NCBI GenBank assembly: GCA_046328715.1
Contig: JAXLWB010000012.1
Span: forward strand, 62,001-126,000
DNA length: 64,000 bases
Direction: 5' to 3'
DNA from: JAXLWB01 sp046328715
Lineage (GTDB): Bacteria > Chloroflexota > Anaerolineae > Caldilineales > Caldilineaceae
Below, piece by piece: positions 28,699-37,761 of the stretch. The first letter of the stretch is position 1. Each line of letters starts with the position of its first letter. The notes under the pieces are model-generated. The model was given only the letters and a program-made list of their open reading frames with translations, did no database searches and was not told where the DNA came from. A program made the translations under genes and the position numbers.

Positions 28699-29050
28699 AG
28701 CAAGTTCAAGATTATGCTGCCTGCATCAGCGAATGGGCAACCGCAAGGGTGTGCCCCTACGCATTGTGATCAGGCAATGTCTATCTGCTTTGTTTATTAT
28801 CGCATTTAAACAGCTTCACCCTATGTGCCACAATAGTCAGCCTTTTTGCGAGCTATGAACTATTAATCTACCCAGTATCACAAGGTAACCACATCGTTCC
28901 GCATCCCAACAACCGGTTATTGTGACGCGTCGATCCCCATTTCTGAGGCATCAATTGCTCCCAAGCTGCCGCATAATAGTGACAGAAAGAGGGACGCAAG
29001 ACGTCCAAGCAGTTGAATTTATCAAACGTAATCAAAAGGATGCACTCAGT

Positions 29051-31705
29051 ATGAACAAGCTATTTTCCAAAACCCTGCGCATTGTCAATTCTGGCTTCGT
29101 CGCCGCCCTGTTGTTGACCAGTCTACCGTTCGCTACTCCTTCTGTCCAGGCAGCAACCAGCGCAATGAGTAGTGAAAGTAGTTGTACAGTCTCGGGCGTA
29201 GGGCCGAAGCTCTTCTTGCCGATGGTGGCCAATGGCAGCGGCGGTGCAGTAAATGTCGCCAACGCACCGGCCCAAGTCGCTGCCACCCCTCGCACTTTGC
29301 GCTATCAAGTAGGCAAGACCTACAGCTATCACTACGACCTAGCCGTCGAGAGCCAATCTGTCAGCCAGGATGGCGAGGGGAGCCAGACCAGCAACGGTCA
29401 GGCGCTTGGGGTGATTGCCGATGTCGATGTGGCAATCACGGCGCAGAACAATAACGTCTTTACAGGGAATCTCGTCTTCCGCAACACGCAGCTTTGCAAC
29501 GCCGATGTCACCGGTGTCGGCACCACGATTGAGGATGATGAATTGCTCAAGGCGTTGGCCCAGCCGATCCTCTTCAAACAGAAAAGCAATGGCACCATCA
29601 GCGAAGTCTCTTATGAGGCGGGTGCTCCCGACGCAGCGGTCAATCTGCAAAAGGGTGTGCTCAATTCGCTGCAAGTGACGCTGCAATCGACCGATAGCTA
29701 TGAAGTGGAGGAGCAGGGCGGCCAGGGCAGCTACAAAGTGCACTACACCGTCAATGACAGCGCTGAAGGGCTCAATATCGCCCGCCTTTTCAATCAGGAC
29801 AGCTTCCTCACCCTGCTCTATGCAGGCGATGACAACCAGGAATTACAGTTGCAGAACAGCAGCAGCCTCTTGCTGGATGCCGCGCTGGGTGTGATCAAGT
29901 CGGTGAATGTCAACGAAACCATCGTCAGTGCCGAACAGAGCCAACCGCCCGTGAGCACCGATGGACCTGCCGATGGCGCTTCCGCCACCTCGGGTGCAGA
30001 GACACGCAGCCTATTGAGCTTGAGCGGCGTCAGTGACAGCGGTTTACAAGCAGCCGCACAGCCGAACGTCAACTATGTGGTCGGTGGACTGGGTGCAGCA
30101 GTGAGCGATGAAGGTCCCTTCCGCCCCGGCATCGACCTCACAACCGTCGATCTGAACGCCGAGTTGGCCGCTCTGGAAACCGCCCCAGATGATCCGGCCC
30201 TGGTCGAACGAATCTCGGACCTGATTGACAATGACGAAGGCACGACAGTTCTCGACACACTGGCGACGCGCATGTCAAGCAACAGCAGCAACGATGAAAT
30301 TAGCAAGGGTTATGTCGATGTCTTGGGTGTCAATGGCACGCCGCAAGCCCAAGTTCGGCTGCTCACGTCAGTGCAATTTCCATATAGTCTGGCCGTGCAG
30401 GAACATGCACTGATCGGCATCATCACCTTACGCAATCCACAGCCAAGCACGGTGCAAGCCGTACAGAACATTGCCAATGATGCAAATTCACCTCTACACG
30501 ACCTGGCACTGCTGGTGCTCGGTGGGCTGGCGGAAACGTACCAAGACCCAACTGGCAACACGCTGGGAGCGATTAAGCAGCAATTACGCGAAGGTTTACG
30601 CCTTGCCGCCACGGACGATAGCCGCATCCTCTACCTCGATGCGATTGGCAACTCAGGCGATGCCAGCGCACTCAGCCAGATTGAAGGATATCTTGCCAAG
30701 AGCAATGCCTTTGCGCTACGTATGGCCGCCATCGAGTCGCTGCGCAAATTCCCGGCCAGCGATGTGGAAGAACGACTGGTCACGCTGTTGAACGATACTA
30801 CCGACGAGCCAGAGATTCGTGAGATCGTCGCCAATGTGTTGCGCGGTCGGGTGCTCAGCGAAAGTGCAGCCGCAGCGTTGGCAGCCTACGACAACGCCGC
30901 ATTGATGGCCGCCTCGTTCGAACAGACGAATGACACTACCTGGAAGAAAAGCTGGAACAAGCATTTGGGTGGCAACAAGTTCGGCATTAACCTGCCAGGC
31001 AGTGTCAATGCCGCCGAAAAGCTCCAACCAGAGCGCAATGTCAGCCTGGTCGCTGAACAAAAGGCCGACGCCCATGCCTGGTCGTTCACCTACAATGTGG
31101 CTAAAGCCGAGATGGTGAGCAAGCGCAATGGGGACCATCAAGATTTTCACCTGGGCCTCTACTTGCTCAACAACAAGATCAAGAAGGAGTGGAACAAGTC
31201 AGTGCAGTGTGACTTCAACAAGAGCGCCAATGTCTACAAGAAGACCCATACCTTGATCGATTTCTCGCAGAAGATTCCTGTCTGGGCGATTATCAACATC
31301 ACCATCGGCATCCGAGCGACTGGCTCGCTTTCGCTCGACTACAGCTACGATCTGGATGTCTGCAACCCGCTGCACCCGTTCGTCTCTGGCTCGATTACAC
31401 CAGCGGTCAATGCTACGCTCGAAGGCTATGCCGCAGTCAGTATCGAAATTGTTCGGGCCGGCGCTAGTGTTTCCGGGACGTTGCTCAACACCTCACTGCC
31501 CGCCAAGCTGACAGCCAAGCGCGATGACAAGTTTGAACTCTGCATGAATATCACGGTCAAAACCAAACCGCTGACTATCGCCGTCAAAATCTTCGCCGAA
31601 CGGCGCAAACTCACCGGCGGCTGGAAGCGCTTCGCCGAGAAAACAATCTTTAAGTACGAAACACCGCAGAAGAACTATGCACTGCTTGATAAATGTTTGA
31701 AGTAA
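29051..31705 (+). CDS. Secreted protein resembling the vitellogenin/MTP large lipid transfer N-terminal region
   Basis: An 884-aa exported protein. The start at 29051 gives a clean signal peptide (MNKLFSKTLRIV... FATPSVQA); the frame is open to 28922 but that extension is not signal-like. Residues ~84-300 resemble the lipoprotein N-terminal beta-barrel of vitellogenin and microsomal triglyceride transfer protein: YQVGKTYSYHYDL, then DELLKALAQPILF, GTISEVSYE, NLQKGVLNSLQVTLQS and GSYKVHYTV occur in the family order. Residues ~430-620 form HEAT-like helices (LYLDAIGNSGDASALSQIEGYL, FALRMAAIESLRKFPASDV) like the family's helical domain. The last ~230 residues are beta-rich. Near the N-terminus KLFLPMVANG echoes the YLPLV motif of the previous protein. 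A lipid-binding or carrier role is inferred; homology was judged by eye. Confidence 0.7.
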   Translation: MNKLFSKTLRIVNSGFVAALLLTSLPFATPSVQAATSAMSSESSCTVSGVGPKLFLPMVANGSGGAVNVANAPAQVAATPRTLRYQVGKTYSYHYDLAVESQSVSQDGEGSQTSNGQALGVIADVDVAITAQNNNVFTGNLVFRNTQLCNADVTGVGTTIEDDELLKALAQPILFKQKSNGTISEVSYEAGAPDAAVNLQKGVLNSLQVTLQSTDSYEVEEQGGQGSYKVHYTVNDSAEGLNIARLFNQDSFLTLLYAGDDNQELQLQNSSSLLLDAALGVIKSVNVNETIVSAEQSQPPVSTDGPADGASATSGAETRSLLSLSGVSDSGLQAAAQPNVNYVVGGLGAAVSDEGPFRPGIDLTTVDLNAELAALETAPDDPALVERISDLIDNDEGTTVLDTLATRMSSNSSNDEISKGYVDVLGVNGTPQAQVRLLTSVQFPYSLAVQEHALIGIITLRNPQPSTVQAVQNIANDANSPLHDLALLVLGGLAETYQDPTGNTLGAIKQQLREGLRLAATDDSRILYLDAIGNSGDASALSQIEGYLAKSNAFALRMAAIESLRKFPASDVEERLVTLLNDTTDEPEIREIVANVLRGRVLSESAAAALAAYDNAALMAASFEQTNDTTWKKSWNKHLGGNKFGINLPGSVNAAEKLQPERNVSLVAEQKADAHAWSFTYNVAKAEMVSKRNGDHQDFHLGLYLLNNKIKKEWNKSVQCDFNKSANVYKKTHTLIDFSQKIPVWAIINITIGIRATGSLSLDYSYDLDVCNPLHPFVSGSITPAVNATLEGYAAVSIEIVRAGASVSGTLLNTSLPAKLTAKRDDKFELCMNITVKTKPLTIAVKIFAERRKLTGGWKRFAEKTIFKYETPQKNYALLDKCLK

Positions 31706-31735
31706 AGCAGTAAGGTAGTAAATCAGTGGGACAGT

Positions 31736-31768
31736 GGGACAGTGAGTTATTCGCTCACTGTCCCTTTA
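31736..31768 (+). terminator. Rho-independent-like terminator after the lipid-transfer-like gene
   Basis: Stem GGGACAGTGAG (31736-31746) / CTCACTGTCCC (31754-31764) followed by TTTATTTT, ~30 bp after the stop codon. The left side is preceded by repeated CAGTGGGA words. Confidence 0.75.
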
Positions 31769-31886
31769 TTTTCTGAAACAAGGCGCTCGTTCCCGTAATG
31801 CCCCATCGGGGTATCAGAATTTAGACTGGCATCCATTCATTCTTGCATTTGTTGTAGATTCCACGAAATAGGTTGATCATTTGGAG

Positions 31887-31980
31887 TGCATATCAAGATG
31901 GGTGCGAACCTTCAGAGCCCCGCCCCCTTACTGACGTGCGGGGCTCTGAAGGGCACATTTTGCCTTAAACTTGATATGCA
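31887..31980. repeat. 94-bp imperfect palindrome carrying the ACTGACGTGC element
   Basis: Outer arms TGCATATCAAG (31887-31897) / CTTGATATGCA (31970-31980), inner arms CTTCAGAGCCCCGC (31910-31923) / GCGGGGCTCTGAAG (31938-31951), centre CCCTTACTGACGT. The centre recurs at 6779-6812 and, degenerate, at 49945-49980. Confidence 0.65.
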
Positions 31981-32223
31981 CCCATCATTTCTCCGTTCGA
32001 GATCTCCATCCAATGATCCCGATGGGACATCGTAGGGAGCAATGCTGACTGATCGTTCAAAATCTGGTAGAATGACTTGAATGGGTTCTGGTGCAACCAA
32101 ATACTGTGTTCTTTCGTACTGAATAGTAACGAATCAATCTGCACAAAACCTTGAACCTTGGTGGTCGACAAGTGACCCCCAAATCTCCAATCTCCTAATC
32201 TCTCTTTCACAACTCTTCAACTT

Positions 32224-32910
32224 ATGACTCAACCAATTATCGAAGCAACAGAGGTACAAAAACGCTTCCGCACCGGTGAAGTGGAAGTTCATGCCCTACG
32301 TGGCGTCGATCTGAGTGTCGAGCCAGGTGAGATGGTCGCCATTATGGGACCTTCGGGCTGCGGCAAGACGACGCTGCTCAACTGCCTTTCCGGGCTGGAT
32401 GAGTTTGACAGTGGCAGCGTGAAGATCGAAGGGACTGACTTGCGCAAAATGAATGATCGCACGCGCACGCGCTATCGTGCCCAACGGATGGGCTTTATCT
32501 TCCAAACTTTCAACCTGCTCCCTGTAATCTCAGCACTGGAAAATGTCGAATTGCCACTGTTGGTGAGCGGCGTCAGCCAACGGGAGGCGCGGCAAAAGGC
32601 GGTGGCAGCCTTGGATCAAGTCGGCCTTGCTGACCGTGCCAGACACCGACCCGCCGAACTCTCCGGTGGTCAGCGCCAGCGAGTGACCATTGCGCGCGCC
32701 CTGGTCAACAATCCTGCAATCGTCTGGGCCGATGAACCCACTGGCAATCTTGACAGCAAGACGGCCAACGATGTCCTCGACCTGATGAAAAAGCTGAATC
32801 ATGAGCAGGGACAAACCTTTATCATCGTTACCCACGATGCGGGTATTGGCGCGGCGTGTGACCGTATTGTCCATATGCAGGATGGGGAGATTGTGAACCG
32901 TGAAACCTGA
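32224..32910 (+). CDS. ABC transporter ATPase, LolD/MacB type
   Basis: A 228-aa ATPase of the family that powers FtsX-like mechanotransmission exporters. Seen: Walker A GPSGCGKTT (~41-49), the Q-loop in FIFQTFNLLP, signature LSGGQRQR (~144), Walker B AIVWADEPTG and the switch His in IVTHD. Length is typical. No Shine-Dalgarno is visible; words of the AATCTCC type fill the region just upstream. It is followed after a heptamer-word spacer by the giant permease, with which it forms the transporter. Substrates of this family include lipoproteins, macrolides, peptides and lipids; none can be assigned here. Confidence 0.92.
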   Translation: MTQPIIEATEVQKRFRTGEVEVHALRGVDLSVEPGEMVAIMGPSGCGKTTLLNCLSGLDEFDSGSVKIEGTDLRKMNDRTRTRYRAQRMGFIFQTFNLLPVISALENVELPLLVSGVSQREARQKAVAALDQVGLADRARHRPAELSGGQRQRVTIARALVNNPAIVWADEPTGNLDSKTANDVLDLMKKLNHEQGQTFIIVTHDAGIGAACDRIVHMQDGEIVNRET

Positions 32911-32950
32911 TGCGTGAGTTGCCGAGCTTCTCCATTCGACGATCAATACT

Positions 32951-32989
32951 TCACGCATCACGCATCACGTTTCACGCATCACGCTTCAG
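32951..32989. repeat. Heptamer-word direct repeats (CATCACG) between ATPase and permease genes
   Basis: Reads CATCACG CATCACG TTTCACG CATCACG, with a strict 7-bp step. It lies inside the upstream open frame of the permease, which supports placing the permease start after it, at 32998. Confidence 0.65.
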
Positions 32990-32997
32990 GAGTTACC

Positions 32998-35900
32998 ATG
33001 CTTTCTTCCATCTATACCAACATCTCAATCGGGCTCCTCGTGCTCGTTGGCTTGATCTTGCTGGTGCTGCTGGCGTTGGCCTTTGCCAACCCGGTGCTTG
33101 CCAAACTTGGGGTGCGCAACATACCACGTCGTCCGGCCCAATCGATCCTGATCGTGATAGGTTTGACGCTTAGCACAATTATTTTCATTACCTCTCTCTC
33201 GCTGGGCGACACCTTAAACTACTCGATTCAACGTCACGCCATTGATGCTTTCGGTACGATTGACCAAATTATTGCGCCGCCACTCCTCTCTATCTTCACT
33301 GACCTGCGAGCGACCGCCCCGCAAGATCCTGGCACCTCCAACAGTCCTGACCAGCCGCCTGATCCATTGGCTAACGACAGTTTTGACAGCATTCTGGCCC
33401 TAATCGACCAAGGGCTGCCAGGTATTCCAATGGCGCGCTATGATCAGCTCAAAGCTGAACTCGTTAAAGAGCCACTGGTCGACGGCGCTGCGCCATCGAT
33501 TCTCTTTCCAACCATCATCCGCGATACCAATAGCGGGCAAGGTGAGCCGCTTGGCTTCATCATGGCAGTCGACGATAGTTATACCAGCGAGTTTGGCCTG
33601 CACAATCAGGATGGAGAGACGGTCAAGACTAGTTCGCTGCGCCAGGGTGTCGGCAATATTTTCGAACTGACGGCCTCTCTCTTCCAAGGCATCAATCAAC
33701 AGACGCAGCAACTCGGCATTGGACAGATCAAGATCTCTGATTTGATCCGTCTCTTCAACAGCATTGGCACCGTCGCCTCAACACCGCTCACAGATACCGC
33801 AGCCATCGTAAACGCTGCCGACCAGTTGGGGTTGGGACGTTTGATCAGCAACACGACCGGCATCTCCAATACCTCACTCTTGAGCCTGACTCAGCAACTG
33901 GGCATTACCGATACCACACTGAGTGGGATTGCTCAGACGCTTGGCATCAGTGACACCACGATTGCTGGCGTGGCGCAGCAGTTTGGCGTTCCTGCTTCGC
34001 AGCTTCAGCAGTTGATGCAGCAATTCGGGCTCACCGATACTACAACCCTATCGCAGACTAATGCACTGCCGCTGCTGGCCTTGTTGGGGGCTGGAGGCAT
34101 TGCCAGCGGACTTTTAAGCAATAATGACGTTGCACCCAACGGCGAAGTGACTGGCACCTTGGGTAACCTCTTTGGTCTATCCGGTGATTCAAACAGCTTG
34201 AGCGGCGTAGCCATCCTCAATTCGCTCAACCTCAACACGGCCGGTCAGCGGATCGACAATTATTTGGGCCAGTATGGGCTGCAATTGCGCCAGGGTGAGC
34301 TCTATTTGAATCAGTTGGGTGCGGATAAGTTAAGTGCACGCGTCGGTGATACACTCGAAATTTTCATCGGCCCAATCCCGCTGCCCTATCGAGTCAAAGG
34401 CATCATCGCAGAATCTGGACCGGCTGGTGCCTTGACGCCCGTGGTGCTGATGCGGCTGGATGAGGCGCAACGGTTGCTCTTTATGGAGGGCAAGGTCAAC
34501 AATGTGTTGATCTCGCAGAAGGGTGACATTCTGGAGGGCATGCAATACACGTCGCAGGTGGCAGCACGATTACGTGTGCTGGCACTGAATGACGAGCAGG
34601 TCACCAAATTGGCCGATTTGCTACGCGATCCGGCAGCACAGTCGGCGCTTGAGAGTGAGATCGAACGGCTGAAACGAGAAGGCATCGTTTCAGCCGAAGA
34701 CGAGGTTCCCGAGTTCCTGCGTGGCATCATCAACAGCTTTGCTGGCTCGGGTGTACTCGCCAGCGATATGGAGACGCTGAAGAGCGAATTAGCCAAACCA
34801 GGCGTTACGCCAGCGCTACGGGAGGTTCTATCCAAGGATGGGATTCGTTCAGCGTTGGCCGAGCTTGATTTGCCAGCACAATTGTCAAGCGATATCAGCA
34901 CAGCCAGCGCCAAACTAAGTGACCTAATGGTGATCGAGCCGTTGAGCAAGAACACCGTAGTAACTGCCGCCGATGTCACGGGCGGCGTCTTTAGCTCCGT
35001 CTTCTCGCTCTTTGGCATCTTCTCGATCCTGGCTGGCATTCTTCTGATCTTCCTGATCTACGTCATGATGGCGGCGGAGCGGCGAGGCGAGATGGGCATG
35101 GCGCGTGCCATCGGCGTGCAACGGGGTCATCTGGTGCGTATGTTTGTCACCGAAGGGATGATCTACGATCTGTTGGCGGCAGCGCTGGGAGTTTTGTTGG
35201 GCTTACTTGTGGCCTGGCTGATGGTTGGCTGGGTGAGTGGACTCTTTAACAGCATTGGCGAGCAGTTTGGCACCCGCTTTACGATCTTTCGTTTTCGCTT
35301 CCACATTGTACCTACCTCGGTGATTATCGCCTACTCACTCGGTGTTTTGCTCACTTTCCTGGTTGTTACCTACTCTTCGTGGCGTGTCAGCCGCTTGAAC
35401 ATCGCTACTGCCATCCGTGATCTGCCGAATGAGGCGACAGCACGACCACGTTCGCTGCTCAATCGCATCTGGCGTTGGCTGGTCGGTCCACTACTCATGG
35501 GTGCGGGCGGTTATCTTGTCTATCGAGGTCTAAGTGGTGCGCAGACGTATTTTCAACTTGGCGGAACATTGCTGCTCTGGGGTTTGTCGATCTTGCTGGC
35601 ACGCAGCCTGGAACAGACACGTATGCGCAATGAGACAGCGATGCGCATCTCCTACTCACTGCTTGGCATCGGCCTCGTGATTGTTTGGGGCGTGCCTTGG
35701 AATCAATTGCAGGGGCGCTCTGCCTTTACCGTCTTGATCAATGAACAAGGTTGGCTGCTGGCCAGCTTTGCGCTCCAGGCACCGATGTTGATCCTGGGGG
35801 CTATCATCACAGTCATGTTCAACGCCGACAGCTTGCTCAATGGGGTCATGTCGCTTTTTGGTCGGATTGGCTCGGTCACTCCTGCCCTGAAGATGGCGAT

Positions 35901-37146
35901 TGCCTATCCGCTGAGTGCACGTTTTCGCACGGCCATGGCGATGGTGATGTTTTCCATGATTGTCGCTACGGTTGTGATTATGGCGGTAGTGATCCAGGCG
36001 ACCCAGACGATCGTGGTGCAGGACGAAAAGGACACTGGCGGTTTTGAAATCTACACTTCGAATGGGCTACTCAGCTTCTTCGACCCGATCATCGACCTAC
36101 AGGAGAGCATCAACCGCGCTGACAAAGAGCAATATCCGCAACTCGACCAAATTGAAGCGGTCGGTGGGGTTGTCGAACAAGGTGCCGAAGCCAGACAGAG
36201 CGGAGCCGATACAACGTTCCGTGAACTGCGACTCACAGGCGTTACAGATGGCTATGCGCAGCAAGCAGCTGATGTCTATCCATTCAAGGCACGAGCCGCA
36301 GGTTTTGCCAGCGATGCCGAGGTCTGGGAGGCGTTGCGCACACGCGATGACGTAGCGATCATTACCGAAGATCTTCTGAAACGTAATGAAAATGGCTGGC
36401 GCAGATTCAGCATCAGCGGTGTCGATGAGAATAGCAGTCAGTTGCCTGAGATCACAATGGAAATACGGACCACGGATGGCGGCACAGTTTCGCAGCGTCT
36501 TCAAGTCATCGGCTTGCTAGAAGACAAGACCACACGGGCAGGCGGCGATATTCAGGTCAATCTTCAGGCGCTCGATAAAATCACAGGTCAAAGCTTGCGC
36601 CCTTCGACCTATTATATCAAGGTCAAACCTGGAGCAGATGCTCACGCCGTAGCCAACGAAGTGGAAAAAGCCTTCCTTAGCAGCAGCCTGGATGCTACGG
36701 TAGCTTCCGAAGCGTTTGCCCAAGGCCAGGCGATTACTCGCGGTATTCTGCGTCTATTCCAAGGCTTCATGGCATTGGGCTTGCTGGTAGGCATCGCAGC
36801 GTTGGGCGTGATCAGCAGCCGCTCGGTCGTTGAACGACGACAGCAGGTGGGCATGTTGCGTGCGGTCGGCTTTCAAGCGCGGCTGGTCGCCTTTACCTTT
36901 TTGATTGAATCTAGCTTTATTGCCTTGACGGGCATCGTGATCGGTGCGTTGACAGGTTGGCTGATGGGTGAAAATATCGTGCGTACGCTCTTTACCGACC
37001 TCACGCCTGAAACAACCTTCAGCACACCCTGGGGGCAGATTGTACTGATTTTGCTGCTTGCCTATGGTTTTTCACTACTGACTACGATTTTGCCTGCACT
37101 GCAAGCATCGCGTATTTACCCTGCCGAGGCATTGCGCTATGAGTAA
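32998..37146 (+). CDS. Giant FtsX/MacB-type ABC permease with long extracytoplasmic domains
   Basis: A 1382-aa membrane protein. The start at 32998 follows AGGAG by 6 bases; the frame upstream to 32914 is repeat sequence. A first helix (~8-35) and the family motif RNIPRRPAQSILIV are followed by an extracytoplasmic region of about 600 residues that includes degenerate repeats such as QLGITDTTLSGIAQTLGI (~295-345). The first FtsX domain has SLFGIFSILAGILLIFLIYV and AERRGEMGMARAIG (~670-800). A multi-helix section (~820-980), a second extracytoplasmic domain (~1000-1235) and the second FtsX domain with RRQQVGMLRAVGF (~1280) follow, ending RIYPAEALRYE. The double-FtsX single-chain design means that one copy could form the whole translocation unit with the ATPase at 32224. 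It is longer than usual MacB (~650 aa). Cargo is unknown. Confidence 0.9.
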   Translation: MLSSIYTNISIGLLVLVGLILLVLLALAFANPVLAKLGVRNIPRRPAQSILIVIGLTLSTIIFITSLSLGDTLNYSIQRHAIDAFGTIDQIIAPPLLSIFTDLRATAPQDPGTSNSPDQPPDPLANDSFDSILALIDQGLPGIPMARYDQLKAELVKEPLVDGAAPSILFPTIIRDTNSGQGEPLGFIMAVDDSYTSEFGLHNQDGETVKTSSLRQGVGNIFELTASLFQGINQQTQQLGIGQIKISDLIRLFNSIGTVASTPLTDTAAIVNAADQLGLGRLISNTTGISNTSLLSLTQQLGITDTTLSGIAQTLGISDTTIAGVAQQFGVPASQLQQLMQQFGLTDTTTLSQTNALPLLALLGAGGIASGLLSNNDVAPNGEVTGTLGNLFGLSGDSNSLSGVAILNSLNLNTAGQRIDNYLGQYGLQLRQGELYLNQLGADKLSARVGDTLEIFIGPIPLPYRVKGIIAESGPAGALTPVVLMRLDEAQRLLFMEGKVNNVLISQKGDILEGMQYTSQVAARLRVLALNDEQVTKLADLLRDPAAQSALESEIERLKREGIVSAEDEVPEFLRGIINSFAGSGVLASDMETLKSELAKPGVTPALREVLSKDGIRSALAELDLPAQLSSDISTASAKLSDLMVIEPLSKNTVVTAADVTGGVFSSVFSLFGIFSILAGILLIFLIYVMMAAERRGEMGMARAIGVQRGHLVRMFVTEGMIYDLLAAALGVLLGLLVAWLMVGWVSGLFNSIGEQFGTRFTIFRFRFHIVPTSVIIAYSLGVLLTFLVVTYSSWRVSRLNIATAIRDLPNEATARPRSLLNRIWRWLVGPLLMGAGGYLVYRGLSGAQTYFQLGGTLLLWGLSILLARSLEQTRMRNETAMRISYSLLGIGLVIVWGVPWNQLQGRSAFTVLINEQGWLLASFALQAPMLILGAIITVMFNADSLLNGVMSLFGRIGSVTPALKMAIAYPLSARFRTAMAMVMFSMIVATVVIMAVVIQATQTIVVQDEKDTGGFEIYTSNGLLSFFDPIIDLQESINRADKEQYPQLDQIEAVGGVVEQGAEARQSGADTTFRELRLTGVTDGYAQQAADVYPFKARAAGFASDAEVWEALRTRDDVAIITEDLLKRNENGWRRFSISGVDENSSQLPEITMEIRTTDGGTVSQRLQVIGLLEDKTTRAGGDIQVNLQALDKITGQSLRPSTYYIKVKPGADAHAVANEVEKAFLSSSLDATVASEAFAQGQAITRGILRLFQGFMALGLLVGIAALGVISSRSVVERRQQVGMLRAVGFQARLVAFTFLIESSFIALTGIVIGALTGWLMGENIVRTLFTDLTPETTFSTPWGQIVLILLLAYGFSLLTTILPALQASRIYPAEALRYE

Positions 37147-37216
37147 ACATTGTGCCAAGAGTCAGGTTTCTGCCTTGTAGCTCATTCACAGACTTTCCGT
37201 CCAGGATATTCTTTTC

Positions 37217-37258
37217 AAAAAGCCGCACTGAACGATTATAGCGTTGGTGCGGCTTTTT
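37217..37258 (+). terminator. Rho-independent terminator after the ABC operon
   Basis: Stem AAAAAGCCGCAC (37217-37228) / GTGCGGCTTTTT (37247-37258). The T-run on one side and A-run on the other allow termination on both strands. Confidence 0.8.
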
Positions 37259-37333
37259 ATTGCCATGCGTGGATGTCAATTACACGACGTTGTCCAGTCG
37301 CTGACGCTCTCGGCTCTGTCTGTTGCCAATCTC

Positions 37334-37394
37334 TTGACAAAGAGCGAAAATAGGATTATTCTATATTTAGCTAATTAGCTAAATATAGAATAAT
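37334..37394 (+). promoter_or_regulatory. sdpR-type promoter overlapped by a 40-bp perfect palindromic operator
   Basis: TTGACA (37334-37339), a 17-bp spacer and TATTCT (37357-37362). The perfect palindrome spans 37355-37394, with centre TTTAGCTAATTAGCTAAA, and covers the -10 box and the transcription start. Repressor binding here would block RNA polymerase directly. The adjacent ArsR-family gene is the obvious candidate ligand, giving autoregulation. Confidence 0.8.
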
Positions 37395-37446
37395 ATAAAA
37401 ATCAAAGCTGTTCGAGCTACTCAAGTAGCAAACTGGAGGTATGTGT

Positions 37447-37761
37447 GTGAATCTAGTTTTTCGAGCGCTCGCCGACCCGACTCGGCGTCGGATTTTACAG
37501 ATGTTACGTCAACGCGATATGAGTGCAGGCGAGATTGCTGAACACTTTCCCCACGCCAAACCGACTCTCTCGCGTCACTTTGCAATTCTGCGTGAAGCAG
37601 ATCTGATCCAAGGGGACAAGCAAGGCACAACAATTCTCTACCACCTAAACTTATCAGTGCTAGAGGAGGCTTTGCTAGGTTTTATGAATGCTTTTGAAAT
37701 CAGTCGAGGGGATGATCATGGTGACTCAACCAACATTTCGCAATCGGATGCTACGCATTAG
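37447..37761 (+). CDS. sdpR: ArsR-family transcriptional repressor, SdpR-like
   Basis: A 104-aa winged-helix repressor. The start reading NLVFRALADPTRRRIL matches the SdpR beginning; the recognition helix region is KPTLSRHFAILREADLI and the wing is GDKQGTTILYHL. There are no cysteine metal-site motifs of ArsR/SmtB. GTG 37447 is preferred to ATG 37441 because GGAGG sits 8 bases before the GTG but only 2 before the ATG. Its end overlaps the start of the SdpI-like gene by ~40 bp, so the two are translationally linked. It probably represses its own promoter through the 40-bp palindrome. In Bacillus subtilis, SdpR is held at the membrane by SdpI when SdpC toxin is present. Confidence 0.85.
   Translation: MNLVFRALADPTRRRILQMLRQRDMSAGEIAEHFPHAKPTLSRHFAILREADLIQGDKQGTTILYHLNLSVLEEALLGFMNAFEISRGDDHGDSTNISQSDATH

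Noticed and set aside
28922..29050. Longer N-terminus for the lipid-transfer-like protein
   Set aside because: The 43 extra residues are not signal-like, and the start at 29051 gives a typical signal peptide.
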